Shown here piece after piece: positions 36,263 through 45,451 of a DNA stretch of 64,000 nt. The notes under the pieces are model-generated. The model did no database searches. It was not told the origin of the DNA and saw only the letters and a list, made by a program, of their open reading frames with translations. Source of the DNA: Caballeronia sp. SBC1 (GTDB lineage Bacteria > Pseudomonadota > Gammaproteobacteria > Burkholderiales > Burkholderiaceae); the NCBI RefSeq assembly GCF_011493005.1, contig NZ_CP049159.1:372001-436000 (forward strand), in the 5' to 3' direction. Position numbers and translations under genes: made by a program. The first letter of the stretch is position 1, and each line of letters starts with the position of its first letter.

Positions 36263-36628
36263 TGTTCAAATCCTTTCTGGGTTGTCGACGCCTGATGGAA
36301 AAGAATGCGAGATGTCGCGTGAAACCGAGGAATTCTTTTTCAACAGTATCACGCACTTAAAGATCGAACTTGCGATGCCAACCGTGCACCAGCGCGGTGT
36401 CTGCATTTTGACTTTTACCGAACCCGGCAACTTGCTGATTCTTGCTCGCCCTACTTTCTCCGAGCTTGCCTCTGGGGGAAACACTGCAGCTACGCGGCAA
36501 GGAACGCGTTCACGGCCACCAGGTAACGCTGAACCTCGCATCCCGAAGTATCGCCCTGACACGCTCCAGTTCGCGCCTCGTGGCATTGTCAGCGCGGCCT
36601 TGCAAAGAGAGGGCGAGCACACGACCGC
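36263..36628. other. Intergenic spacer without supported genes
   Basis: A 366-base stretch between the start of the G6PDH gene and the GH13 relic. Frames on both strands lack family resemblance. It probably holds the G6PDH promoter, but no clear -35/-10 pair was found. Confidence 0.35.
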
Positions 36629-36986
36629 GTGCCGCGAATAGCTCCGCCCAATGCCGACGAAGTGATTCCGACCGATCGCGTGCAGGATCCTGCCGAGTTG
36701 CGGCAACCCGTCATTGGCCAGGGGCGCGACCCGGAACGAACGCCCATGCAATGGGATGGATCGCCGAACGCCCGCTTTTCAGGCGGTGTGTCGTGGTTGT
36801 CAACAAGCGGCCGTGATGACGGCAATGGCATTGGTCAGGATGCCAAAGCATCATCAATGTTATATGCTATCGACGCTCGCTTGCTTGCGTTGGGCAGAAG
36901 CGAACTGGTTGCTGGAGGGAGCGATTGAACCGGTTGTGTCCAGCGGGAACGTACTGACCTATGAACGCCGCCTGGCTGTTGACTGA
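36629..36986 (+). pseudogene. Relic of a GH13 alpha-glucosidase/maltase-type gene
   Basis: The frame starting at 36629 encodes VIPTDRVQDPAELRQPVIGQGRDPERTPMQWDGSPNARFSGGVSWL, a conserved GH13 stretch (the GRDPERTPMQWD block of alpha-glucosidases), then a damaged region and ARLLALGRSELVAGG. Near 36880 the resemblance moves to another frame, continuing as EPVVSSGNVLTYERRLAVD. Both ends of the enzyme and the catalytic residues are missing, so it is a decayed internal fragment. Confidence 0.65.
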
Positions 36987-37156
36987 TTTTTCATCGCATT
37001 GAACATGGCCGGTTCCCCCGCACAGGTGGAAGCGCCCGAGGGAACCCTGGTCTTGTGAACCATAATCCGCTGCGTCAACCGAACTCGAGCGCGACTCTCA
37101 CCGGGCTGGCTCGCCCCTGCGAACAGCGGACATTGCGCCCGTATCTGCCGCGAAAC

Positions 37157-37921
37157 CTAAGCGTTGAGTTCTTGATGCAACGCCAGGTATTCTCGCGTGA
37201 GTTTGTGGCGCGGCTCAAGATAGATCATCGGCCTGGCATGCTGATGGCTTTCGCGTATTTTCACCGATTGGGACAAATAGGAGCTTAGCACCGGCAAGCC
37301 TTCGTTGAGCAATTCCTGCACGAGTTGTTGCGGCAGACTTGCACGTGGCTGAAACTGATTGATGACAATTCCTTCGACTGTCAGTTCGGGATTGTGGTCA
37401 TGCTGGATCTCCTGAACATTTTCGAGCACCGAATATAGCGCGCGGCGCGAAAAGTCGTCGCAATCGAACGGGATCAGACAGCGTTCGACCGCGACCAGCG
37501 CCGAACGGGTGAAGAAATTCAGGGCGGGCGGCGTATCGATATATACCGCGTCATAGCCGTCAAGACCCTTGAGCGCATCGCGCAGCTTGTAAATTTTATA
37601 GCGCGACTCAAGCTTGCCTTGCAAGGCCTCGAGATTGGGCTGCGATGGAATGATATCGAGGTTTTCAAACGACGTGCCGTGTATGAACGAACCGATCTGC
37701 GGCTCCCTGAAGCTGAAGCTTAAGGTCGCTTCAAAAAAATCGGTCAGGGTCGGCTGCGTATCCCGCGCCTGCGCGCCCAACAAATACTGGCTTGAATTAC
37801 CTTGCGGATCGAGATCGATCACTAGCGTGCGCGCCCCCTGGGAGGCACTGATCGCGGCGAGATTACAAACGATGGTGGATTTCCCGACCCCACCCTTTTG
37901 ATTGAATATCACTCGGCGCAT
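37157..37921 (-). CDS. ParA/MinD-family ATPase (orphan)
   Basis: About 254 residues opening with MRRVIFNQKGGVGKST, the deviant Walker A box with both lysines, then LVIDLDPQGNSSQYLL and AVYIDTPPALNFFTRSALVA. Family members position cargo by ATP-driven dimerisation on DNA. No ParB gene or parS-like cluster is nearby, so the cargo is unknown. The ATG at 37921 has GGATGA upstream; an earlier ATG at 37936 adds five residues and lacks a ribosome site. Confidence 0.88.
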   Translation of the reverse strand: MRRVIFNQKGGVGKSTIVCNLAAISASQGARTLVIDLDPQGNSSQYLLGAQARDTQPTLTDFFEATLSFSFREPQIGSFIHGTSFENLDIIPSQPNLEALQGKLESRYKIYKLRDALKGLDGYDAVYIDTPPALNFFTRSALVAVERCLIPFDCDDFSRRALYSVLENVQEIQHDHNPELTVEGIVINQFQPRASLPQQLVQELLNEGLPVLSSYLSQSVKIRESHQHARPMIYLEPRHKLTREYLALHQELNA

Positions 37922-38335
37922 TGATTTTTCATCCATAAGGAAGCACCCGCGCAGTCTATCTGATTGGGAGCTCCTTTTGGGTCAGTCAAATGACCAAGAT
38001 TTTCAGGCGGCGGCTGGGAATTTACGCCACGGATTACCGCGACCACGTGCGTGCGGACTTCCGCGATATCCGACGCGGGATTCGAGTGAGCGAAATCACC
38101 AGATGCAATGGAACGTCACATCATTCGTCCCGCGCGACTGCTTGTTCAACGGATATTCCAGTCAAGCCGGCACGACGAGATCCTGCTTCGTGGTCATCGC
38201 AGATTTTTGCCTTTCGATCAGCGCGGCCTCCCTCATTTTCTTCCGCTCTTCGAATGGGGAAGCCTTGGTGGATTTGAAGAACGGTCATCCCCGCGACCCG
38301 GAAGCGGGAATGGCCGTTCGTTGGAAGAGTCGCCG
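37922..38335. other. Intergenic spacer, mostly featureless
   Basis: A 414-base stretch. On the minus strand a 36-codon frame ending near 38172 (FEERKKMREAALIERQKSAM and a C-terminal TTKQDLVVPA) looks protein-like and could be the tail of a lost gene, but a stop precedes it and no family was recognised. Confidence 0.3.
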
Positions 38336-39388
38336 TCAAGCCCTGTCGACGTCAATGATGGCCTTGGCGAACTCTGCCGGCGCCTCTTGCGGCAAATTGT
38401 GCCCTATGCCGCCGGTAATGTTGCGATGCTCATACTTGCCAATGTACTTCTTGGCATAGGCGCTCGGGTCGGCATGCGGTGCGCCGTTCGCGTCGCCCTC
38501 CAAGGTGATCGTCGGACAAGCTATAGTCGGAAATGTCGCAATCTTCTTTTCCAATCCATCATATTTTCGCTCACCCGGCTCCAGGCCCAAATACCACCGA
38601 TAGTTGTAGAGTGAGATGCGAACGAAATCCGGATTTTCAAACGCCCGTGCGGAGCGCTCGAACGTCTCGTCATCGAACGCCCATTTCGGCGAGGCTTGCT
38701 GCCAGATGAACCGGTTGAAGTCTTTAGTGTTCTTGGCGTAACCAGCCTGACCACGGTCCGTGGCGAAATAGAACAGATACCACCATTTGTTCTCGGCGGC
38801 TGGCGGCAACGGCTTCTGGACGGCGGCCTGGCTACCAACAAGATAGCCGCTCACCGAGACCAGCGCCTTGACGCGCTCGGGCCAAAGAAAAGCCAGAAGG
38901 TTCGCGTTTCTGCCACCCCAGTCGAATCCCCCCATAATCGCTTTATCGATCTTGAGTGCGTCCATGAAGTTAATGGCATCGACTGCGACTGCAGCCGGCT
39001 GAGCATTACGCGGCGTCGAGGCGGAGAGAAACCGCGTTTCGCCGTAGCCGCGCAAGTACGGGACCAGCACGCGGTAGCCGGCCGACGCGAGTATGGGGAC
39101 GACATCGACGAAGCTGTGAATGTCGTAGGGCCAGCCGTGAAAGAGCAGCACCGGTGGGCCATCTGCTGGCCCGGCTTCTGCATAAGCGATGCTGAGTGCA
39201 CCGGCATTGACATGCTTTAGGGGCCCAAAGGACGCTTTCGATGTCCCCGCCGTCCCCGACCCAGAAATGCGATTGTTGCTGCTCTCTTGTGCATAGGCGC
39301 TTGCAATGGTGCCTAGCTGGGCAGCCATGAGACCGAGTGCCGATGCTCCTAGCAAAGTCCGCCGCGATTTATTGACCTCTCCTGCCAT
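38336..39388 (-). CDS. Tat-exported epoxide-hydrolase-like alpha/beta hydrolase
   Basis: A 350-residue protein. The N-terminus NKSRRTLLGASALGLMAAQLGTIASAYAQ is a twin-arginine signal. The fold has the oxyanion motif HGWPYDIH, the nucleophile elbow GGFDWGG with Asp (so an ester-forming epoxide hydrolase or dehalogenase type), a cap domain, and a C-terminal GIGHNLPQEAP with the catalytic His. AAGGAG precedes the ATG at 39388; the frame open to 39835 is not supported. The paralogue at 61980 shares these motifs but has no signal. Confidence 0.87.
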   Translation of the reverse strand: MAGEVNKSRRTLLGASALGLMAAQLGTIASAYAQESSNNRISGSGTAGTSKASFGPLKHVNAGALSIAYAEAGPADGPPVLLFHGWPYDIHSFVDVVPILASAGYRVLVPYLRGYGETRFLSASTPRNAQPAAVAVDAINFMDALKIDKAIMGGFDWGGRNANLLAFLWPERVKALVSVSGYLVGSQAAVQKPLPPAAENKWWYLFYFATDRGQAGYAKNTKDFNRFIWQQASPKWAFDDETFERSARAFENPDFVRISLYNYRWYLGLEPGERKYDGLEKKIATFPTIACPTITLEGDANGAPHADPSAYAKKYIGKYEHRNITGGIGHNLPQEAPAEFAKAIIDVDRA

Positions 39389-40011
39389 TTGCTGCTCCTT
39401 GTGAGATTGACCGCCTACGAAGGGTACGGTGGAAACGTATTCCCCAAATGTTCGCCCAGGGGTAGTTTTGTAAGCCAATGTATGAAGTCGTCGGTTAGAT
39501 ACATAACGATACAAATATATTGGCATCCTAACTGTTTGCGCAGGCTGAGGAATTCCAGAAGAAACGTTCACTGGTTCCGTGCAGCAGCATGCAGTGAACG
39601 CGCAATGTGTCTGCCAACGCTTCGAACCGGGGCCATTCAGCGCGTTGCGCTTTTCCGGACGGTCCATGCTCTCCACCCACATCGACCATTTCTGTAGCTG
39701 GAGAAAAACCAGTGCCGCCACAAAGTGGACAGCTTCCGACATGAGCCGCATCTGGATAAGCTCGGGGAGCCGGGCGGCGGCCTCGGGCTTGGTCGCTTGT
39801 AATGGAGTAGTGGCATGAATCTGCGGTCCTCCCAAGTCTAGCGGTCAGCATCCTGCGGAATCGGATGCATGGCAAGTGCCTGTGTCTTAAAGACGAACCG
39901 CACCCGAATGTCGCCGACCTCGCGTTCTCCGGCCTCTGAATGGGACCTCGTTGGCGGGGCGGCTGGCACGCCCCATGCGAGGGAGAGCAGAGTAACCAAC
40001 CGGAGGATGTC
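39389..40011. other. Intergenic spacer, 623 bases
   Basis: It holds the leader of the minus-strand hydrolase gene and that of the plus-strand CsbD gene. A long minus frame continues through it, but codon use and resemblance do not support a gene. A segment encoding MDRPEKRNALNG on the minus strand recalls the N-terminus of enoyl-CoA hydratases and could be a relic; evidence is thin. Confidence 0.35.
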
Positions 40012-40332
40012 ATGGACACCGACACAGCAGATGGTACGTTGAAAGAAGCAGCAGGCAAGGTTCAAGACGCAGTCGGCGGTGTGGTTGGCGACGCGGCCAC
40101 GCAGTTATCAGGGAAAGCACGCGAATTAAGCGGTAAAGCGCAGCAACTCTGCGCGGATACCACTGGCCTCGTCCGGGACAAAACGGCCGAGAGTCCATTT
40201 GCGGTATTAGGCATTGTCGCCGCCGTCAGTTTTATAGCCGGCGTGATGTGGGCGAACAGCGGGGCGAACAGCGGAAATGTTCCTTCCCGGGGTTATGCGA
40301 AGAATTCGGGCACTAACGATCAGACGTATTAA
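40012..40332 (+). CDS. CsbD-like stress protein with C-terminal membrane helix
   Basis: A 106-residue protein: GTLKEAAGKVQDAVGGVVGDAATQLSGKARELSGKAQQ is the CsbD amphipathic repeat, and FAVLGIVAAVSFIAGVMWA is a membrane helix. CsbD proteins are general-stress proteins of unknown mechanism. GGAGGATGTC precedes the ATG. It begins a likely stress/envelope set with the holin-like, small membrane and BrkB genes. Confidence 0.8.
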   Translation: MDTDTADGTLKEAAGKVQDAVGGVVGDAATQLSGKARELSGKAQQLCADTTGLVRDKTAESPFAVLGIVAAVSFIAGVMWANSGANSGNVPSRGYAKNSGTNDQTY

Positions 40333-40460
40333 ATGGATGCTGTCGTAGTACCGGATCGAGGATCCTACGAACCTCAGCTTTAGCGGTCCGGAACTGCACT
40401 TCGCCGATCAGGATAGGTAGTGTGAAGTCGCCGGATTCACCATCACGCGGGAGCATTAAA

Positions 40461-40835
40461 ATGTCGGCGCAATCAAAAATCATGCGGTGGCGCAATGTAG
40501 GTCGATTCTGTGCTCAAAGAGTCGCTGACTACGGTGAATTGTTTCGCATTGAACTGGCCGACACAAAAACGAGAATGCTCCACGAAGTGATTGCGCTGGT
40601 CGCGCTGGCGGTTGGCGCTCTTTTTACACTGTCCTTCCTTTGCATCGCCATTATTGTGTCGGCCTGGGGGACGCCTTATTTCCTCATCGTCGTGTGGGGC
40701 GTCGCCGCGACGTGGCTGGTCGTGACGATTGGCGCCTTCCTTGTCTTGCGTGCTCAGCGACCCGGGCAATCATTTCAGACCTTGCAGCGAGAGCTCCAAC
40801 GCGATGTTGAGTCCATCAAGGAGGCGTTAAAATGA
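40461..40835 (+). CDS. Phage-holin-family/DUF1469-like membrane protein
   Basis: A 124-residue protein with an N-terminal amphipathic helix (YGELFRIELADTKTRMLHEV), two membrane helices (VALAVGALFTLSFLCIAIIVSAW and FLIVVWGVAATWLVVTIGAFLVLR) and a charged tail (FQTLQRELQRDVESIKEAL). The layout matches the family usually called phage holin family/YqjE. GGGAGC precedes the ATG at 40461. The stop overlaps the next start as ATGA. Confidence 0.8.
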   Translation: MSAQSKIMRWRNVGRFCAQRVADYGELFRIELADTKTRMLHEVIALVALAVGALFTLSFLCIAIIVSAWGTPYFLIVVWGVAATWLVVTIGAFLVLRAQRPGQSFQTLQRELQRDVESIKEALK

Positions 40836-41143
40836 ATCCCGGTATACGTGATCATAAGAAAGCCGAAGCAGTTGTTCTCGCACGCATGGCGGCAACGCGC
40901 GCGGCACTTGTATCTGCGAGTCAGCTTTCTAAAACAGGCTCCAGAGAAAGCCGGATAGCAAGACCCGTCTCACGGGAAGCCGGCCCGGTGATCTTGCGCA
41001 CGCCCAACGCGGCGCTATTCGCCATCATCCTCGTCGGCTCGGTCATCATCGGACCGAGGCAAATCCTTGTCATATCGTTTAGAGCGGGCCTGACGGCGTG
41101 GATCACCAGAACGGTGCGCGCCCTTGCCGGCGGGTCAACTTAG
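40832..41143 (+). CDS. Small membrane protein coupled to the holin-like gene
   Basis: A 103-residue basic protein with one hydrophobic segment (TPNAALFAIILVGSVIIGPRQILVISF). Its ATGA overlap with the preceding gene gives good support for translation. The position matches the YqjK/DUF3318-like third gene of yqjCDEK-type clusters, but sequence resemblance is not strong enough to name it. Confidence 0.65.
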   Translation: MNPGIRDHKKAEAVVLARMAATRAALVSASQLSKTGSRESRIARPVSREAGPVILRTPNAALFAIILVGSVIIGPRQILVISFRAGLTAWITRTVRALAGGST

Positions 41144-41211
41144 AACGACCGGTCGCCAAAAAGGCGGCACAGCGCCCGAAACCACCAGGTCGTCTGCACA
41201 ACGGAGTCGTC

Positions 41212-42114
41212 ATGCAACGAATATACGGCAGCACCTTGTGGACCATCGCAGGTCATCCGGCAACGTTCGTGGTGCAAACCTTGAAAGCGTTTCGCGCGAA
41301 CCAAGGGATGCTGCTCGCTGGTGCAGTCGCCTACTACGCACTGCTTTCGATCGTCCCGCTACTCATCCTGGTCGTGATCGCGCTATCACACCTGATCAGC
41401 CAGCCGGTGCTTCTTGATTCGCTGGCGCATCTGCTTGAGTGGCTGGTTCCGGGGCAAGCGAAGGCCATTGTTCGGGAGCTGACGAACTTTCTCGCTCACC
41501 GTGCCGTCATCGGTTGGGTACTTCTCTGTACCATGATTTTCTTCAGTTCGTTGGCGTTCACCGTGCTGGAAAACGCCATGTCGGTGATCTTCGTGCATCG
41601 GGTGACGATTCACCGGCGACATTTCTTGATTTCCGCGTTGCTCCCCTATTGCTACAGCTTATCGCTGGGCCTGGGTGTGCTCCTCGTCACGCTCGTCTCC
41701 AGCGCCTTGCAGGCCATCGGCGCAGACAGCATTGACGCGTTCGGCTGGCACGTCTCGCTTGTCGGTGCCTCACGTGTATTGCTTTATCTGTTCGGAGTTG
41801 CGGGAGAAATTTTTGTGTTGACGTCGATCTATCTCGTGATTCCAGTCGGGCGCCCGACATTCAGCCACGCTCTAGTCGGCGCGATCGCGGCGGCCTTACT
41901 GTGGGAAGCGACGCGTCACGTACTAGTCTGGTATTTTGCAACGCTTTCTCAAGTAAGCGTCGTATATGGATCGCTCACAACCGCGATCGTAGTTCTCTTC
42001 AGTCTCGAAGCCCTTGCAACGCTGCTGTTGTTCGGTGCTCAGTTGATCGCGGAATACGAACGTCTCAGCGCCGGCTCGAATGAGTCAGCCCCAAAACCAT
42101 TCAGAACGGGCTGA
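41212..42114 (+). CDS. YihY/BrkB family inner-membrane protein
   Basis: About 300 residues with six predicted membrane helices, including AGAVAYYALLSIVPLLILVVIAL and LFSLEALATLLLFGAQLIAEYERL, the family's conserved first and last helices. GGAG precedes the ATG at 41212. Function in the family is unsettled; the RNase BN name is not valid for it. Probably part of the small envelope-stress set starting at 40012. Confidence 0.88.
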   Translation: MQRIYGSTLWTIAGHPATFVVQTLKAFRANQGMLLAGAVAYYALLSIVPLLILVVIALSHLISQPVLLDSLAHLLEWLVPGQAKAIVRELTNFLAHRAVIGWVLLCTMIFFSSLAFTVLENAMSVIFVHRVTIHRRHFLISALLPYCYSLSLGLGVLLVTLVSSALQAIGADSIDAFGWHVSLVGASRVLLYLFGVAGEIFVLTSIYLVIPVGRPTFSHALVGAIAAALLWEATRHVLVWYFATLSQVSVVYGSLTTAIVVLFSLEALATLLLFGAQLIAEYERLSAGSNESAPKPFRTG

Positions 42115-42475
42115 CAGACCGCCAGTTGATAGTTAGGCTCACCCTTCTGACTAGCGCCTGCGATCTGCTCATCGGCGGATAGCGCGCCGCCCTCAGGAAT
42201 TCATGAATCGACCCGACGAAAGCCCTCAAAAAACCGATCCTTTTGGTAACCAACGTCGTCATCGGTTTTGCCTTGGGTAAGTCGTTGTTTAATAAACTAA
42301 ATCGTATGACGCATTCGCGCAAATAAACGCTTGACACCAAGTGCACCCTGATTAAAATGTGTCGAATGTTGCGATGCACCAAACGATTTGCCTCAGCCCG
42401 TACCAGCGCGCCGCATTTCGGTCGCTGCCTTAATCCACGACCGCGATGACCGGTCGATACTTCGAGAGCGTAAAG
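42115..42475. other. Leader and promoter region of the phasin gene
   Basis: A 361-base spacer without genes. It contains a clear sigma-70 promoter (listed separately) and a relatively AT-rich stretch around 42280-42330. Confidence 0.5.
42331..42358 (+). promoter_or_regulatory. Sigma-70-type promoter of the phasin gene
   Basis: TTGACA at 42331-42336 and TAAAAT at 42353-42358 are separated by 16 bp. The predicted transcript has a leader of about 110 bases before the phasin ATG at 42476. The near-consensus sequence suggests strong expression, as expected for a granule coat protein. Confidence 0.65.
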
Positions 42476-43036
42476 ATGACCCTGTTTACTCCTGAACAGT
42501 TCGCCGCCGCCAACAAGGCCCAGCTCGACTCCGTTTTCGGTCTGACGAATAAGGCATTCGAAGGCTTTGAAAAGTTGATTGAGCTGAACGTGCAAGTCGT
42601 GAAGTCGTCGCTAGCTGAAAGCCAGGAAAACGCACAGCGCGCGTTGTCGGTGAAAGACGCGCAAGGACTGCTCGAACTGCAAGCCAGCCTCGTTCAGCCA
42701 GTCGCCGAAAAAGCACTGTCGTATGCCCGCCATCTGTATGAAATCGCATCGTCGACACAAGCGGAATTCGCCCGTGTTGCTGAAGCCCAATACGAAGAGC
42801 AGAACCGCAAGGTGCAGACGTTCGTCGATAACGTCGCGAAGAGCGCTCCGGCCGGTTCGGAATCGGCTGTCGCCGTGATGAAGTCGGCCGTTACCGCCGC
42901 CAACACCACGTACGAAACCGTACGTAAGGCGACCAAACAAGCCGTCGAGATAGCGGAAAGCAACTTCAACGCAGCCGCTACGGCCGCGACGAAGGCTGCG
43001 ACGCAAGCCTCACGCTCCGCAGCGAAGGCTGTTTAA
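42476..43036 (+). CDS. phaP: Phasin (polyhydroxyalkanoate granule-associated protein)
   Basis: A 186-residue amphipathic helical protein that coats PHA granules. It opens MTLFTPEQFAAANKAQLDSVFGLTNKAFEGFEKLIELNVQVVKSSLAES, the phasin signature, and ends in an Ala/Thr/Lys-rich tail (AATAATKAATQASRSAAKAV). The ATG at 42476 sits after GAGAG; it is followed by a strong terminator, so it is monocistronic. Confidence 0.92.
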   Translation: MTLFTPEQFAAANKAQLDSVFGLTNKAFEGFEKLIELNVQVVKSSLAESQENAQRALSVKDAQGLLELQASLVQPVAEKALSYARHLYEIASSTQAEFARVAEAQYEEQNRKVQTFVDNVAKSAPAGSESAVAVMKSAVTAANTTYETVRKATKQAVEIAESNFNAAATAATKAATQASRSAAKAV

Positions 43037-43061
43037 GCATCGGCTCGTTGCAAAAGAAAAG

Positions 43062-43085
43062 AACCCGGCACTGCCGGGTTTTTTT
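43062..43085 (+). terminator. Intrinsic terminator of the phasin gene
   Basis: AACCCGGC and GCCGGGTT form an 8-bp GC-rich stem with a 3-base loop, followed by an unbroken run of T to 43085. It lies 25 bases after the phasin stop. Confidence 0.9.
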
Positions 43086-43590
43086 ATCCTTGCGCGACGT
43101 TCACCCGTTCAAGAGCCTTCGTTTCGATGCGACGATTAACTGCCGAAATGGCGCCTTGAGAAGCAGATAAATTTATGTCGCCCCGTCGTAGCCTGCATGG
43201 TATTTCCGCATCGTGTCCCACAAGCCTCGCCCGCCGGCTTTATGCCCCGCACTGTTGCGATCGACAGACGGCATGGACGGAAAAAGCGGTTCGAATTGGC
43301 GAACAACAACAGCTGGAACAGCGCCCATGTGGCTCACAAAGCACTCTTGGAAGCCCCTGCAACAAACCCGCATCCCTGATCCTTGGGGACGCGCGTAGAC
43401 CATGAGCCGATCGAATAGTCGATGTCGGCCGTTCTGCCTCTTCGACTAACTTCGTAAGGTCGCCCCCAGATGCCGAACGCGCCCGTGCGCCGATTTGTCG
43501 AGCAGGCCAACCAATCGACCTTTGTTCGCGACATGGTGTTTATCCTGTCTGGGACAGAATCACAGCAGGTAAAAGGTTTTTAAGGCAAAT
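43086..43590. other. Intergenic spacer before the diguanylate cyclase gene
   Basis: A 505-base stretch with no supported gene. A 37-codon frame at 43470-43583 (MPNAPVRRFVEQANQSTFVR and a short hydrophobic tail) ends just before the cyclase start and could be a leader peptide or a relic; it lacks a good ribosome site. Confidence 0.35.
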
Positions 43591-45192
43591 ATGAAGCCGA
43601 CTCTGCCCAGTCTCGACAGAAGCAAGTCACTGCCCCGCACACTGATATTCATTCCCGTACTGACCCTCGTTGTCCTTTGCGTGCTATGGATTACGATTTC
43701 CGTGCGGCTGCATATCGAGAGGGCTGCAGTGCTGCGCGAAACGGAGGATGAGGCCAAGACCCTGGCGCGCTCGCTTCAAAATCACACCCTGAAGACCGTT
43801 CACGATGTCGACGAAATTGCGCTTCTGATCAAGTATGGCTATGAAAGTGCGCCACAGACGTTTGACCTCGCACAGTATCAAGCACGCGGGCTGATCAGCG
43901 CGGACACTGCGCTGCAAGTGACGATTGTTGGCACGAACGGTCATGTCCTGGCCTCCACCCTCAAATTTTCGGGCGTGGTCGATCTTAGCGATCGCCAACA
44001 CTTCCTTGTGCATCGGTTAAATCCCGGAGTGGGACTATTCATCAGCAAACCGGTCATCGGGCGAGTATCGAACCAATGGTCAGTTCAGGCAACGCGTCGT
44101 ATCGACCGGCCCGATGGCACATTTGGCGGCGTCGTGGTTGTCTCAGAGGACCCTGCCTACCTGACCGACGGCTTCTACAACAGCGCCGCGCTTGGAGAAC
44201 ATGGCCTGATCGCCGTCGTTTCCCGTCACGGTTTTACGTTGTCTCGCCGGGCGGGAGAGGCGCCCAGCACCAGCGGTGGTCCGCTACCCGACGGGTATGG
44301 CAGCGTCCTGCGCGCGCACGACGGTACGGTGGTGGATCCGGTCGATCATATCGAACGAATCGTCGCTAGCCGTGCAATCGACCGCTATGACCTGATGGTT
44401 GTCGCTGGTCTCTCGGTTGACGAAGCGCTGGACGACTACTACAAGATGCGGCGTGTGTACGTGACAATGGCCCTTGTCATCTCCGTTATCCTTATCGGTT
44501 TCTCATTGTGGATAATGGCGCTAGTTGCAAAGCTGCTAAAAGGTAAAGAGGAACTGCGGCGTCTCTCGGAAACTGACAGGCTCACCGGTGTGTTTAACCG
44601 GGGCCGAATCGAGGACCTGTTGCATCGGGCGGTCTCGTCACCCGACGCAAGCGGCAAAGTGGCGGCGATCTTCGTCGATCTGGACAATTTCAAGCACCTG
44701 AACGACACGTACGGACATCAGGCGGGCGACGAAGCACTCGTGATTCTTGCCGACCGGGTCCGCGTCGCTGCGGGTCCTCGCTGTGCTGTCGGCCGATTGG
44801 GCGGCGACGAATTTCTCGTGATTCTCGAGGCGGCGAACGCGTGGGAAATCGCGACCCAAACCGTTGAGGATATGGCGCAGGCGCTCGCCGTGGCAATCAC
44901 GGTACGCAACAACCCACACATGATGCGCGCTAGCCTGGGAGTGGCGGTTCTTGAGCAAGGTGACACCGCCGATGACCTGATCAGGAAAGCGGACGAAGCC
45001 ATGTACGAAGCCAAGAAATGCGGTCGAGCAAGTGCTCGTACTACGTGGCGCACCTATGACCAACTTGGCATCCAAAAAGTTGGCTCGCCGGGCGGCGACG
45101 TATCCGGAAAGCGGGACGTCCTGGCGGCAAAGGAACGGCACTCCACTCATTACTCCAATGGGGCAGACTCGATCCTGCCTTCCAACCCGTAG
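43591..45192 (+). CDS. Membrane diguanylate cyclase (dCache sensor plus GGDEF)
   Basis: Makes c-di-GMP from two GTP. The 533-residue protein has a first membrane helix at about 18-38, a periplasmic PDC/dCache sensor (about 45-285; DLSDRQHFLVHR and TRRIDRPDGTFGGVVVVSEDP are typical), a second helix at about 290-312, and a GGDEF domain (about 328-485). FVDLDNFKHLNDTYGHQAGDEAL and an intact GGDEF at 404-408 indicate an active cyclase. No RxxD inhibitory site precedes the motif. The ~45-residue tail after GRASART has no clear fold. AAGG precedes the ATG. Confidence 0.9.
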   Translation: MKPTLPSLDRSKSLPRTLIFIPVLTLVVLCVLWITISVRLHIERAAVLRETEDEAKTLARSLQNHTLKTVHDVDEIALLIKYGYESAPQTFDLAQYQARGLISADTALQVTIVGTNGHVLASTLKFSGVVDLSDRQHFLVHRLNPGVGLFISKPVIGRVSNQWSVQATRRIDRPDGTFGGVVVVSEDPAYLTDGFYNSAALGEHGLIAVVSRHGFTLSRRAGEAPSTSGGPLPDGYGSVLRAHDGTVVDPVDHIERIVASRAIDRYDLMVVAGLSVDEALDDYYKMRRVYVTMALVISVILIGFSLWIMALVAKLLKGKEELRRLSETDRLTGVFNRGRIEDLLHRAVSSPDASGKVAAIFVDLDNFKHLNDTYGHQAGDEALVILADRVRVAAGPRCAVGRLGGDEFLVILEAANAWEIATQTVEDMAQALAVAITVRNNPHMMRASLGVAVLEQGDTADDLIRKADEAMYEAKKCGRASARTTWRTYDQLGIQKVGSPGGDVSGKRDVLAAKERHSTHYSNGADSILPSNP

Positions 45193-45451
45193 TCGGACAA
45201 AACCATCTGCATGGCTGGGTTGACGAGATCGAAACGGGCAGCATCGATGCGCTCGACGGCACAACACGACGCTTCTTGCCGCTTGCCCTGTCACCAACCC
45301 CTAGTGCGGTCGCCGCCAGCAACCGTGGGCAAATGTAGTGGCGACAGGCCGATGGCGATTGCATTGCTCGTCGAGCACGAAAATCAGGCAATGTGCGTGG
45401 CGCTGCGGTTTATATAATCCGGTGTAGGGAAAAAATTTTGAGCGGATCACC

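Noticed and set aside
37157..37921. ParA gene considered as a replicon partition locus
   Set aside because: No ParB, RepA or parS-like repeats lie nearby, so it is called an orphan ATPase instead of a plasmid or chromid partition system.
39389..39835. Extension of the Tat-exported hydrolase to 39835
   Set aside because: The Tat signal and ribosome site place the start at 39388. The extension contains an enoyl-hydratase-like MDRPEKRNALNG, too short to call a gene.
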